Shown: in pieces, positions 1 to 15,100 of the stretch
How the letters are laid out: each line of letters starts with the position of its first letter
Numbering within the stretch: the first letter of the stretch is position 1
Source of the DNA: Bolinopsis microptera
Lineage: Eukaryota; Ctenophora; Tentaculata; Lobata; Bolinopsidae
Length of the DNA stretch: 64,000 nucleotides
NCBI RefSeq assembly: GCF_026151205.1
Contig: NC_087078.1
Span: forward strand, 15,703,118 to 15,767,117
Reading direction: 5' to 3'
Translations under genes and position numbers: made by a program
Notes under the pieces: generated by a model
Told to the model about the DNA's origin: nothing
Seen by the model: only the letters and a program-made list of their open reading frames with translations
Database searches by the model: none

Positions 1-148
1 AAAACTTATGCTCTTGAATGAGTGCACTTAATTTGATGTGATGCATTATAAATGAATTTCCGTGAAAAGTGAAATATGTAAAGTGAAATTATATGGTGAA
101 GTGAAATTAAATGTAATAATATCATAGTACCCTCTGCTTGATCATTAC

Positions 149-3100
149 CGAATCGCAGTGGTTTCGGCTCAGGTTTCGCTTTGAACTTGGCATTCTTTTT
201 GTGGACGAGTTGAGCCTCCTTGGCACAGGTCTTGCAGCACCCACAGATTGAACAGCCGGAGTCTCCTGCACCGCACCCACACTCTCTGAAAAGTGGGTGA
301 CCGGTATAATTAATGTAATCGGTAATAACTTACAGTAGGATTGACTATATGAGCTTATTTGGATTGGGCTTCTTGGTCATTCGGGTCCGGACTCTACGAT
401 GTGTGACTTGTATTGTCGGCGCAAAAGATTAGGGTTAGGACTAGGATTATAGTTACGGTAAGGGTAAGGGTAAGGGTAAGGGTAAGGGTAAGGGTAAGGG
501 TAAGGGTAAGGGTAAGGGTTAGGACTAGGATTATAGTTACGGTAAGGGTAAGGGTAAGGGTAAGGGTAAGGGTAAGGGTAAGGGTAAGGACTAAGAGTAA
601 GAGTAAGGGTAAGGGTAAGGGTAAGGGTAAGGGTTAGGACTAGGATTATAGTTACGGTAAGGGTAAGGGTAAGGGTAAGGGTAAGGGTAAGGACTAAGAG
701 TAAGAGTAAGGGTAAGGGTAAGGGTAAGGGTAAGGGTAAGGGTAAGGGTAAGGGTAAGGGTAAGGGTAAGGGTAAGGGTAAGGGTTAGGACTAGGATTAT
801 AGTTACGGTAAGGGTAAGGGTAAGGGTAAGGGTAAGGGTAAGGGTAAGGGTAAGGGTTAGGACTAGGATTATAGTTACGGTAAGGGTAAGGGTAAGGGTA
901 AGGGTAAGGGTAAGGGTAAGGGTAAGGACTAAGAGTAAGGGTAAGGGTAAGGGTAAGGGTAAGGGTAAGGGTAAGGGTAAGGGTAAGGGTAAGGGTAAGG
1001 GTAAGGGTAAGGGTAAGGGTAAGGGTAAGGGTAAGGGTAAGGGTAAGGGTAAGGGTAAGGGTAAGGGTAAGGGTAAGGGTAAGGGTAAAGCCAGGGTAAG
1101 GGTAAGGATTAGAGTTAAGGTTAGGGTTACTGTTAGGGTTAGGGTATGATAATTTTGTCTCGACCTAACCCTGACCCTAGTTTTTTGCGCTGAAAAAAAA
1201 TCCCACGCTTTCGAGTCTCCCGCCTTCGAGTCCAGACCCTGCCAGTCTGAGCGAGATAACGTTATACTCAGTTACTAATGCTTGCACCAGTTACAGTATC
1301 ACGCATTTTGTTATGGAAGTGATGGTATCAATTCATAAAGTCACATATAAGTTTGTCGAAACAATTGTTAAAACCAAAGTTTAAAAGCTGCAGAGTAAAG
1401 TTGCGGCCAGAATTATTAAAACAATCGGATTAGTTCTAGCTCTATTCTTCTGTGTGTGCTACAATCGGAAACATAAAAACATAACAATGAAAGCAGTGAG
1501 AAAGTGAGAATTACAACAGATCTAACTCTATTTATTGAGAGGAAAAGAAAACAGCTGGAAAACAATTCCACTTACAGTCCGGGATCTCGGCCAGGTTCAC
1601 CGTTCCTACAACACCCAGCACCATACCCTGTACACTCGCCACAGAAGAAGCAAATCATACAGAGGATATTCCTCCAAACATGGGTCCCCGGCTCACACAT
1701 ACCATCATCACTGTCACTCTCCTCTTCTTCTGAGGACACTATTTTGAGTATTATTTACAGAAAGTGTAGTTGAGAAACTTTCAAGGACTGCACATCACGT
1801 GACACGGTCTGACGTGCTAGCTAGACGGCACGTACTGCAAACAGACCGCAGTACGAGATGTTGGAGTGTCTGGTCCGAGCTAGACGGCACGTAATGCATC
1901 TCGTAATGCACTACGTGACGTCTAGCTGGGGTCTTAACAACGTACTGCATGTTGGGATCGTTTGTAACGCTGGAGAACAAAATGTTCATGGAACAGGATT
2001 CCAGATAAAAACATGTCTTACATCTACCACCCGCACAACTTACAGGGTGTCCCAATGAGTTAAAACTGAGAAAATTAGGAGGGTTTTCTTATTACCCAAT
2101 AAGAAACCCTCCTAATTTTCTCAAAAAAGACTAGTCTTTTTTGGGACACCCTATACTACGAGAGTACCTGGGTTAAGGTCAGGGTTGTGGATGTAGTTTC
2201 TGCCGCACTGTCCTTGAGTGTTGCTCCCCATCGTGTACACGGTTCCCGCAGTGGTGAGGATAGCAGCGTGGTTGTGCCCCAGGGCCACGCTCTTCACTGA
2301 TACCACACTGAACTGTGGTACTAATCCTGCTGAAATAATGGTTTTATTTTTATCTATTATTTATTTGTTTTGACACGTGATTCTTGGGTTTGATTGGTCA
2401 ATGCTGGAAGTTTATTGGTCAATTATTGTTTATTTTCAGTCAGGAGACGCTCCTCACTGATACTGTTGAAGGGTTTTAAATAAGTAAATACTAAATAGGT
2501 ATATCACTTTGGGAACACTCAGTTGATACCTTACTTTTTAATGACGATGGAACGTCGAATTTTATGATTTTTTTCATAAACTCATCCATGATTTTACCGG
2601 TTGTCACTCTAGTCAGACTTCCAAAACTTTAGCTTAATCTCAATGAATATCATTCAGAATAAGATCTTCGTTATAATCTAGAATAGACTTTCAATGACCA
2701 TTATTGTTACTCTTTCGTCACGCATCCCACTTTTTTATATATCTTCTCGGACTGATATCGGATGATCAACAAGTAAAACAAGTAAACCTATTGTGTTTTC
2801 TAAAACTCTACCTTAACACCACTTGATTGGAAATAATGAGCCAGTATTCGCCAACTTAGACGTTTTAAGGAAAATTATAACTTATATGATTTTCACATGC
2901 TTTGGGTTTGCCAAATTTTAGGATTCAATTCAAAATGTAGAGGAGTTATTACTCTATTCAAATGTTTTTTGCTAGGCGACATTTCCGATTGAGTTTAACC
3001 TCGTTGAATCATGGCAACAAAATCTTCTCAATGATCGAGAATAAACTTTCGATCACCGATACTAATTGAAAATCCATTCTCGAATATCGAGAATACTGAC

Positions 3101-6100
3101 GGATAAGTTGGTGGTCATTAACCACACTAACTCGCACGTCACGCAACCTACCTTTTCTGTATCTGATCCGACTGACGTCGAACGCTCAACAAGTAATTAA
3201 GCAACCACACATTGCATCGTTAGTCTAAAACTCAGCCTGACCACTAGAGTCGGAGGATTGAGCTAGGCGTTTTTACTCACCACTAGATTCGAATGATTGA
3301 GCCAATAGTCCGAACATATAAAGTTGACCACACTCCGTTACAAAGGCGCTGGTCGTGTTCCCCGCCGCGCACCCTACCACTCTGTCCTTGATACGGTCGA
3401 TTAGTTTCGGTTTCGAGGGGGTGGGTTTCTTCTTGGGTTTAGCTGTAGTGTTTTGATTGGTTAAAAATATGTATGTGATGGAGATTGTGATCCAAAAATA
3501 GATTGAGGTGTGAGGTTTAAAAACTCGTGACTCAAATAGACATTGGTTGATGATTTCGGTTATATTTGATTCGAAATAGACTGTTCGACAATGATCACGA
3601 CTTTCATCACGTTATTTGGGAGAAGTTAAAAACTGGGCTTGTGAACAAAAACACGAGTTTTCACCATCCCACAGATCCTTAGTGGTCGGAATTTTAACGC
3701 TCCGACGTTTGTTCTAGACCAAATTGGTTTGACTCCAACTGATATAAAACCGCGTTCATATGTAAAAGTTTGTGATATGTATTGAAGCGTTGTTGAAGTT
3801 TGCGTTTTCAGCTAAGTTACGCCATGCAGCTTTGTTAAACACCAGGCTGTTCATCAATTACGATCAGCTGACGTTAAACTTCCTTTATCTCACTATCCAC
3901 TGTTAAGCAGATCGTCATTGAACTTTTAATTTATGAGAATATGTTTAGAATTAAGCATTATTCATGTGAGATAACTGTAACTATAAGATTTGCATATTAT
4001 TTGACAAGTTTCGTTCTTTGATCTAAACAAGTTGGCTTCTACGGGCATTCAAAAGAAATTCTTCATTATAGTCGATATCGTTCTAACGCATTTGCTTTGA
4101 TACTTCTTGATCATCGGACGAAGATCGCACACTTTTAACAGCAACTATTACAAGCAGAGACACATTGCTACCATGGTGAGAAAAGACTTTTCTATGAGTT
4201 AAACTTACAAGTTCAAATCATCAAATGAGAATTCAGTGCATGTCATAGCTTTTTTGGAACTTTCTCTGTTATTCTTTTTGAGAATACAGCGAAGCTATCA
4301 ACTCCGAACAAGTTTAACTCTGATTCAATTGATCTTTTGTCGAGAATGAGTTTGTCCAAAACAAGATGATTGACGCAATCTTATCTTGTCGGCAGGTTTG
4401 CAGTTGAGCTGGCCCGGCTCCATTTTAGTAGAGGAATTAGCTGATATTGTGTTTGGTGTTAAACTGTTATCTATTACTATAATCTCTGAGCATTATCAAG
4501 TGGCATCTTTTTATCCTTTAGACATCATCTCAGGGTTTCTACAAATTGAAAGGAATCAAAGACCGTAGCAACAGACTCGATGATTGTGCCAAAAAACAAA
4601 ATGGCTACCAGGAACGCAGACTGAACAAATACCTGGTAAGTGAGCAAGTAAAAACGAAAGTGAAAATACAAAATAAAGAGTAAATGAAAGTGAAAGTTAA
4701 CTCGAAAATGAATCCATATCAAAATTAGGAGTTATACTTAGGACATTCTTACAAATTCGCCTAGCTGTATTGATGATTTCCTTGAATGATTTGTATCCGT
4801 TTCTTAAGGTTAAGTACTGCAGGTTTGTATAAAAAAGGAGCACGAAGGCACAATGGACAAGTTGAAGATACAAGAACGCGAACTTAACCAAAGAAATTCC
4901 ATGCTGTCGGAGTACCTGCAGAAGGAGCAAGAGAGAAAGGAACTAGAGGAGCTTCAGAGACAGGAGCTGATCAGTAATCCGGTGACAGTAGCGTTCCCCA
5001 GCATCGACGAGAGGAGAGGTGGGACAGCTGAGGGGAGGAAAGGAAATAAGCAGGAGAGACGAGGAAGCAGAATGGAATCGAAAACCTCGTCTCCCAAAAA
5101 CAGGAACAGAAAAGTACCGATGAGGATGCTCCAGCGACGAGGAAGTGTTAATATTCAGCTATTACACGTTGTCGGTTCGACTTCCTCCGGAATGCTTATG
5201 AGAGAGCAATCCGATGAGGATATAAGTAGGCCCAGTACAGGCGGGTTAAAGCTACCACCGCTCAGGGAGGAACTGGCTACTAACAGAAGATGAACTCGCA
5301 GGTGTGTCATTAATCAATCTGCAGTTCTTCAGTGTATTGCGACTGAATTTAATGAAATATAACTTTAAGTCGGGACGGAGGTGGACACAGTTTCAAGTCC
5401 TCAGATTTTTAATATTCTGTCGAGAAAAACGCTGAATCCGTCTTTCTTTTGATAAAGAAATGAATTGCTGAACAATTCATAAGGTTTGTGATTGATTGGG
5501 ATCATTATGGGTTTCCATGGCAACGATTAATTGCAAGGACGTGTACGTGGTTGAGCGATTGATTGTTAATTGTTTTCAAAACAATCATGAGCGTTTTTTA
5601 ACTTTTTATGATTTAAAGGCTTTCGCCTTGGCCAATGATTATTTTTAAACATCCTTATTAAAAATAACTTTTCGGTAAGCTTAGCTTCATTGATAGTTGT
5701 CCAAATAAAATTGATGTATGCATGCGTTTCGATTTATCAATTTATTGAGTCACAAGATCTTTAGATCTCCATCTCATTCTAACTAATCTATAAGATTTCT
5801 GCAGAAACACAGATACAATACTATGCAACTTAACAATTTCTGGTAAAAGAGGTAGCAACTTAACCACAACGGGCACCAACTTCTATGGCTGATGTTTCTT
5901 AACCTTTGTAGCGTAGTAAGCTACATAGTACATACGGCATGGTGTGATGCTTATTATACTAGGCTCGCATACAGAGTCTGTTTAATTCTAACCACTGATA
6001 CCATTTGAAGATAGTGTATAGGATGCAAAAATTCTATCGAATGCCCGCAAAAATTCAACTAATCCCCGGGACATTTACGAAAATGGGGGTTGTTACAGAA

Positions 6101-9100
6101 GAAGTAACAGCATTCTTCTGGGAATCTGGGTATTTGAAAAGATGTACGAGTTCAGTGGCTTAGTGGTTTGTTGGTTTAGTATTGACAAGGTGGTTTTTAA
6201 CGTGAGGAGACAGGATGGCTTGAGTGTTATAACAGCTTAGTTGGAGTAGCCATGCAGTGGCTGGCGGCTCACGATGGCACTGGTATAGTGCCATATAGTT
6301 CTTATATAGTGGTAATTATTTTAGTGGTTTAGAAGTTTCTCAGATCGATCAGAAAAACCAGCATGGTTTAGTGGTCAGCTGGTTTTTCTGCTGAATTCTA
6401 TTTCGAACTAGCAGTTCTATTTCGAACTAGCAGATTTTGCTGAGAAATTTGATAAGAACACTGAAAATAACTCACAAGAATCGCCGTCCACCCCACGTTT
6501 AATGTGGCCAGCAATGTAGGGCTTCCCATCCTCGGACAAGAGAATCACGTACTTTTCTTGGTGTGGACACGCTATCGCTGTAAACCTGTCCGGAGTTAAG
6601 TTACAATTATTATTTTGTTCTTCTTTACATAGAATTTACCTGGACTTTACTGAGACTTAACCTAGAGTTTGTTATGAAAATTAGGAAAAAAACGATATGA
6701 TATCAACGTTTTAAGAGTGCGTTTATTCTGTAGCAAATTTCCAAAATATCGTGACCATTTCACCCCGACGTTTTTGGATCTCTCGGGATTATGGTGAAAA
6801 TGCTGATTTACTTGCTAACAGATCCAATGGGAAACTCCACCCATTTGTCAATCAGACCCTGACCGGTTCCTATCTCATCAGCATTTCCACGGAACTTCAA
6901 CTGCAATAATTACATTACCAAGCTATAAATATAACGTAATAAACGATACTTTACTTCATACTTGACTTCATTAAAAAATAAAATTATACAACTTGGGTTA
7001 TATTATAAGAATTTAACAAAATGTAGAAATTACAAATTCAGATTCACAAAGCTTTCAAAACGAGCTCCTACCTTGCCGTCCATGTTTATAGTAAGTGTGT
7101 AAGAATCTGTTCCGGATATGGCCATCACGTCCTGTTTCACTGAAACGGACAGGATAAGGAGACTACATTTTCCATTTGAATAATGGCTGATACAATATTG
7201 GTAGAGAAAGGAGAGAAAAAGAGAGTAAACGCCTCTTCCACACTAACCGACAGCATGACACATCTTCTCGCTATCACAACCAGTAGACCCAAAAGCCAGG
7301 ACTGCAGGGTTAGTTACAGACAGAGTTTTTTCGGACAGTTCCACTTTGGGTGGAGTCACGGACAAGTCCACACTTTGAAGTGTAACAGCGGACCATGTGC
7401 CCTGAGCTAGAAGCAGGTTTCCGGAGTCTGCTATACACTTCGTGTTTTGTCCGATATCTGGGGAGGTGGTCAGGTGGAGGTAAATAGAATATCTTATGAG
7501 AAAACGTATGAAATTTAATCACCATATTATTATGTTATGATAAAACATATGAGAAAAATGTAAACACTTTTAATTTTTATTTTGACTCCTGTTTTGTACT
7601 GGACCATCTAGAAAACAAAAACAGCAGATTGATTATGTTGCATTGTACCAATTAACTCCGGGTAATATGATCATCGGCAGTCTATGGAAAGTAATGAACT
7701 TAATAATTCTAATACTTCCTGACTAGTTAAGTGCGTCAGGAATGCACCTAACAGCGCATGCTACACTTCTCCGAGATTTCATGTTGCCATGGCAACAGAT
7801 TACCTAGCTTATGGGTCTTCTCAATGACGAGAGTATCTTTATTGATAGAGACAACAGAGCGAGAGAGCTTTCCTGTCTTTACAGCTAAAAGGACTGTAGT
7901 TGCTGAGATCAACTCCAACTTTGTAGACGGTATAGACACTTTTTTGACACATTTACCCTGACAGAAAGTTTGTTTATATCAAATATATTTCTTCATATAT
8001 TTACCTAATAAGCTTCGATACAGGGAATATAATGATGAACAATTATGAATAATGAAGTCTCCAGTTTTAAATATGATAAGTAGAAATAGTTACCAAAAGG
8101 GAACCGCTGATACCCGACGTGAACTTGTATAGATCACCAGAGTTATAGACAAAGACATGTAACCCATCGCTTGCCATGCTGAAACGTATCTGAAACACAG
8201 TGAGATCGTGAATCATATAAAACAAAAGTATTGTAATGAGTCAAAGACTTTAAGATCAAAGTTCAATGCAGTTACAATACACCAAACTTGATTAGTGACC
8301 GAACTACAAGGCTAGCTCACTCTTTATTGTATCTTACCTGTATCAGGAATAAATCCACAGTTGAATTTTATCATCACATTTGTGAGGTTAGAAGTGCTCC
8401 AAGAAGACGAATTTAGTTTTCTGTCTGTTCTGTAGCGACTAAGTGATCTGGTTTGAAGGTCCGATAGCACTCCGCATGTCTGAAGAAGGTCACTTTTTGG
8501 TAATGTAGATGTGTGTACATTGTACAATATGTACTATTTATCAATTAATAGTAATACAATATGTAGTATTACATTAACAATTCGTTACCAGCTAAAAAAG
8601 TTCAAGTTTTCACTTATCATTAAGATGTACACTCAAACATAGTGTCAGAAATCTAATAAGAACATGACAGGCAGTGACATTATGAAATGAAACGCATTTA
8701 CATTCAGTACATGGAATGTACTTCATTTACATTCCATTTCTATCTTTACCTCAATATCAGAGATTTTAGCTTTCAGTGTATGTCTGATGGCTGACAAAAT
8801 GAGGTCAGCCCGGTTTTGTAGAATAGCAACACATAACAAAACTTTAAAAGTTGTTTTGTCAGTCGATGACAAGCTTATATCTTTGAGAAAACTCAGCCAA
8901 CTACCTGTAATTAATGAACAATTACCGTGATTTTTGAAGACGATAAAATATGTTTCATGCATTCAATAGTAAATACCGAACTATACGGTTTCATTTCTTT
9001 ATAACACAAACATCATGTACTCTGACACCTCACCAATAATATCCTACAAACCTGCAGCTAAATCGTTTCCCGAGAAACATTTTTGGGGTAAATCTTTAAT

Positions 9101-12100
9101 GCACTGATCGGTAGTGGATACCACACTCGACAGCAGTGCCGGAGCAGACAGGCTAACTTGACGTAGAAGTTCGAACACCGAATGTAGGCTTGCCACAGAG
9201 ATCTGAAACGGAATTGTCACTTACAAGTTTAAGAAGTTGAATAACGGCGGGTCAATACGGAAAAGCAGTTCCATCTCACATATACACACGTGCGCGCGGC
9301 GCGTAGATGTTATAGAAGGTACCTAAAATAAGTGCCTTTTTATAATTAAATGTAGCCGCGCCACACGTATCCAGTAACGAAAACTAACTTTCTTTGGAAA
9401 CCAACATTTTGGATACGTTATACAGTAAGCTGTACGAGATCAACAGGGTTCACTTTCCGTGGAAATGACGATTGATTGCAGATTGCTCATTTTAATTGTG
9501 ATTGGCGTCTTATTGAAATAATGAATTACTTACTAAAGTACTTACTTTATTCAAAACGAGCGACATCTAAAAAGTATATTAAATGATTTCAAGTTAAATA
9601 ATTGCATGAAAAAAACGCAATAGAAGAGCTAAGTGTAGATAGTAAATTATAAACAATAATAGGGGCCAGCTGAACCTTTTTACTGTGTAGTGTCGGGTTA
9701 CAGTACATTTACAAAATAAATATTTCCATTACTAATTCACTTTGCTCATTTTGTAAACTTTTAAATAGACTTGGTTTTCTTCTGTCTTATTATTGTTAAT
9801 AGTCATATGGCGTGCATGAGGAATACTTGGAATGGGAAAACAAAAGTAAGTGTAACCGAAGTGGACAGTGTGTAAAACGTTTTAAACCCGCGGACAAACG
9901 ATATAGGATTTTGAAATAAAAGTTCTTTCTGCCATCGTTACAAAGGGGAGAACCGAGAAATTATAATCTTGGTTTATTCTCAAAAATTATATTCGTTCTG
10001 TATTGAATCGGTAATTTAGCATACAACAATAGATATTGGAAAAAGTAACTTTTTTTGAAAGATTTTTTATCTTAAAATTAGCGAGCGTGCTAAATAACTC
10101 TAAACTGGAACTTCGAGATTTTTCAAAAGGGCCCCCGGCAGTTGAGACCAACGTTGTTCGATGTATTTTTGAACGCTGATTCCGAATCACATGACATAGG
10201 GTTAAAATGTTCCCCTGACGAATAATCAGCGAAAAAACTGTTTTGATCACGTCATATATATAAGGAAGTAAGTCGATTTTCTCGTTCTAGGGTTACGATT
10301 TCAGCAGTAGCTTGAGTTGGGGATCGGGTTGGGGCCAGAGCACAGGGTTTGTGTTTTGAATTATCCGTCAGAGCCATCTAGAGAGCGTGTTAAACTTAGT
10401 CACGTGATAGTCCAGTGCAGTTTAGAGTCGTATTTAACCTCCTCATGTTTAGAGCTTTTATTCAATTAAATATTTAATAAACTTCTTTTAAATCGCACAT
10501 ATTCGTGGGAAAATCAGACACCAAACTTGACACATATATAATATAATACATACATAAAATAGTATATACATATTACAAAGGGATGGGATGATATCATATG
10601 CGAAACAAGTCAAATGGCCCCTTTTATAACAAAACTTGTGACGAAATACCAGTATTATACAATCTATATTCGATACAATGTTGAGAGACATGTTGGCGTA
10701 CACTGTACAGCTGTCCTGTATAGCACCTTGGCAAACCACCGATGTTAAGTTAAAAGCTTATAACATCATTTCTCCGCCGCTGCAACGGTTACTGGGATTC
10801 TTCCTGTGCAGCTACGGCAAAACCAAACGAAAATAACCAACGATCAACGCATCATCACTGGCCAATCATTGTCTGAACAACAAAACTTATCAATCGATGG
10901 CTACCAATTATGTACATGGATTTATTTGTGGTAGAACAACCTTGCTCCACTTGAAATTAGCAGAGCCCTAAAATCAATCAAAATATCACTGTTCAAATTC
11001 CAAATGGAATTTCCTTATATCCAGTTATTCAAAGACATATGTAGGTTACATTTCCATAACTTTATTGACAAAGGAATTTGTAATCATCGAAAGACTGGAC
11101 CCTAAAATTTGGGCTTTAACTTAAATTCTATGGGAAGGTAAAGAATAAATAGTTAAACTATTCCAAGATATTTCGTCAGAAAATCAATGAGACTAGCAAA
11201 ATTGGAGATTGACAAATGTCAACATTCAACAATTCTATTTTTACTTATTTCACCCCAGTTTGTACAGCCACAGCCACATTTAGCTACTGAGTACAAAACC
11301 GGCTAATTTTGGGAACCCGAAATACAAGGCCATGTAGCAATGTCACTTCGTTTGCGGTTTAACTACACAAGTGCAGTATATCACTTCATTTAGCTCCCGA
11401 TTATAGTGCAGCGTGGGTTCGAACTCGCAACCTTTCGATCTTGAAGGATGCACCCCACCAACTCACAAAACACCACCGTCACACAGCTATGCCCTTAATT
11501 TTGAATCATAAAAAAGATCGCACGACATCATCGCTATTTTAACTAAGATCAGTCCAATCTAAATGCCACTTGTAACATCCACAAAAGCTACGATCTTATA
11601 ATAAGATACTGTGCGTCTGTTATTGAGCTTGTATGTGATATACTGTGATGATGGTATTATCTAGATCAGTTGAAAACGATTCTACAGAAGTATGCTTTTC
11701 GTCTGAATTAAGATCAGACAGTTTAATCCACAACATGCATCCAACATCAACTGTACTTTTGAGTTTCGAGTAATCTGTTGAGTTTGATTTATCAATATCA
11801 TTCAAATTGGTATATATCACAACAATGAAAATTATAAAAGTTGAAACCACTAACAGTCATAGGATACTCAAATTCCTGGACTAATGACACAAACATGTAT
11901 TGTTCGATAACAATTTAGGACGTCAAAACAGAACAAATTGATACCAAGCTACCCTTACCAACTAGATTAAATGCAAGACCTAAATGACTTTAAATGCAAA
12001 GAGACGAAAGAGTTCTATTTCAGGGTAGGTCCATCTCATACATGTCGGTCTGAATGATGCCAAATTCTACTAAATTCGGGATGCAACAAATTAAAATTAC

Positions 12101-15100
12101 AAGAATTCTGTTCCCGGATTTAAACGGTTAAAACAATTAGAACTTAATTTGATGCTTATACTTTTTTCTCCGATCCATGACTCTTGTGCCGTAACAAAGT
12201 AAAAATTCATTTTACTTTGTGCGATTTTAGGGATTTGTTAATGTCTGTGCACGGCGTTAGAATGGTCAAGAGCCTTTTTGTCAGGGGGATCTTAAAACTT
12301 TATTCAGAGTTTTATAAAAAAAGCACTTGATACTTTCAAAAGAATGAAGAACGGGCTCAGGGCTATTGGTCGTAACAAAAGTTACTTAAAATATTGTGTT
12401 ATGTTTATTGGTAGACTTGTTATTGGCCAGTCATCAGCTGTAAGCCGAGCAGACACGTACACTTCACATGATACAGACAGATCAACTTAGAACATGTAAA
12501 CATAGTGATTTAACACAGCCGTCACAGCATTAATGTTCAGCAGTTGTTTCACAGAGTTTCACTGATGAAGCGGTCCAGCAATCAGCAGCGATACAATATA
12601 AATATATATTGTATAATAGTGAAGTGAACTGTCTCTACAGCCGACTGTAAATAAAATTATACAATAACATAGTACTTTAAATATAATATTATAATTATGC
12701 GTTATATCATAATAATGCGCTACTTTTATTTTACGGCTTGGACAAAGGATCATACATAGTTACACGTTTAAGAAGTCCACCAAGAGTTATTCATCTGTGC
12801 TATTCATCTTTATCAAGCAATGAGCCGCAGGTTACTATTTAATGTGGCCAGGGTTGGAATAAAACCAGGTTAAAAGTTCCCATCTCATTACATATTCAGT
12901 TATTATTCTCTCAGTAAATTCGATTGTTTGCAGTTTTTAAGTAAATTATTATATAAGTTTATGGGAAGATCAGGATGGCCGGAGATGGAGACAATGAAAT
13001 GAAACAAATGTGCAATATAGAATCAGAAGTTGATGAACTGTACTCCTCTACACCAGATTTCACAGATTTTCACACAAAAGCTTCGATTAAATAATTATAT
13101 TTGATTCACTAATTATAACATGAGTCTGTGTCTGATAAACCAGAGACTTTTGTAAGCTTATTATTTAAACCGTGGTTTGTGAGCGCCACAATAAATTCAA
13201 CGAAATTATAATTTCGGACAAAGCAATGTGTGTCGCTTTGATTAAATAATGATTATTATTGATTAGATCAAGCCAGGCCGTCCTTGATTTTGTATTGTTG
13301 TTCGTCCTTTGTTCGTTCAATTAAACTCCCAACAATGAACAATGCTATGATTAAAATATCAATACTGTTTTCGCTATCTATTGTACTGTATTATTGATTA
13401 TCGGTTGAGTCTAGCCGAATAATGATTGGTTTTGAGAGAGATGCACGTACGTTTTATTATTAAGTCGCCTGACCAGAACCAGAAACCTCACCCTACTTTC
13501 TCTTATTATAATTTATGAAGAGATAATAGGGCGAGGTTTCTGGTTGCACGCTTCGAAATTAAAAATATACCCAAAGAAGATGTAGAATGTAGTTTTAAAT
13601 CATTCAAGTGAGACTGAGTATGGAAGTACTTCCAAATCAGTTCAGATTAAAACATTCACTTTTAAAACATTTTATATTTGATAATGCTCTAACAAGTGGG
13701 TAACTTACCATATTTTGGCGCCCCAGCTGAATTTTTTGGCGCTCCTACAAAAAAATTTTAAGGTCCTAAAAAAACTTTTTCCGTAAAAAAGACCAAATAT
13801 ACGGTAAAAAGCGCCCCCCTTTTGAATGACATGACAATATTTTTATTATGTTAATTTTCTTCAGCTCAAAGGGTAGAGCTTATAACTCTAAAAATATAGC
13901 AGTGGTTTCTATGGCAGCACATTATATGTGAAAGAAGTATGTACGCGTGTACAAATTTATGTACATAATACAGTACATTAAGTATAATTGATACGCATTC
14001 CAGGAATAACAAGATTTGAAGTATATAAAAATATGCACATAATCGTTAGAACATAAAGTTGAACATTTGACGGTGCCCTGTTAAAACTATGTGTATGTGT
14101 ATGTTGTATGTCATGTCATCGATCCAAAACAAACCAGCAATGACAGTAAACATTTATGCAGTAAAATAGTTTGAAATAATGCAGTGATTTAATATCAGAA
14201 CTTAAAAAGAAGAAGTTAAACCCCTTAGTTATCACTTTTTGCCGGTGCTCTATCCGATTAAATTCACATATATTACATAAACACATTATAATAATAGGTA
14301 TGATATAACATACATGTACATAGTTTAATAGTACAAACTTGTATTGCATGATGGAATCACTCAGAAATTGGCTTCGATCAACTTTAGTTAAAGAAGAAGC
14401 TAAAGAAGCACACAAATTTGCGATTTAAAGCTTTCAAAATTTACATTACCGAGTACCGACTAAAGATATAGAACAGAGGTTTCGAAAGATGATTATACGC
14501 GACACGGCGAGCCTTAACCCTGGTTCTGCGAACTTAGGAACCAAAACAAATGAATGTTTTAACCGTTAAATAAACTTACTTGGTTTAAAGCAGGTTTATC
14601 CTCGTCTTCAGTTTCAGGCAGGATAAACGGAACATCTGGTGTGACAATAGGGAACTTGGTGAGGGCTGTCTTCTGTATGTTCTCCTGCTTGACAATGCTA
14701 TAAAGGGACTGGGTGTGGGGGTGGGACGCTATCTGTATCAGCGACCATAGCACCTCCTGATCCTTTGGTTCTCTGAAACACAAATAGAGGAATTATTTAA
14801 TAATACTTCGTGGCTAATAAACAGTGGCATTAACAGTGGCATTAAATATGAAGTTATACAATTTGTTGTATAGTACACTTGGTTAGTAATGCAGGAGTAA
14901 TGCTCTGATGACTGATGGGAAGGTGAGCCATGTTTGTTTTGACACGTGAAATTTGTTCATGAGTATGAATTTTTGCTGCTGGAAGCTTGTAGAGTGTCAC
15001 ACGCTCACCTATCTGATATTCGTAGCCCATTTTAAAACATGAGATAATATTTTGACAGATTTTAAGCTTGATAAAGTTTAACAAGACGATGACAAAATAT

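Larger units (their letters stand above)
9203..14579. other. Large MYCBP2 intron
   Basis: This 5.4-kb intron separates the second and third coding exons. It contains a tRNA-like SINE head (about 11.4 kb) and a short inverted repeat (about 13.5 kb). No exon or transposase remnant is visible elsewhere in it. Confidence 0.5.

Noticed and set aside
413-637. 74-codon frame across the GGGTAA array
   Set aside because: It encodes only Val-Arg and Lys-Gly repeats from the hexamer; no gene.
11385-11480. Functional tRNA gene
   Set aside because: Box B is good but acceptor and anticodon arms do not pair convincingly; a SINE or pseudogene is more likely.
14854-15084. 76-codon minus-strand frame in MYCBP2 intron 1
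   Set aside because: No acceptor or donor in phase with exons 1 and 2, which already join correctly.
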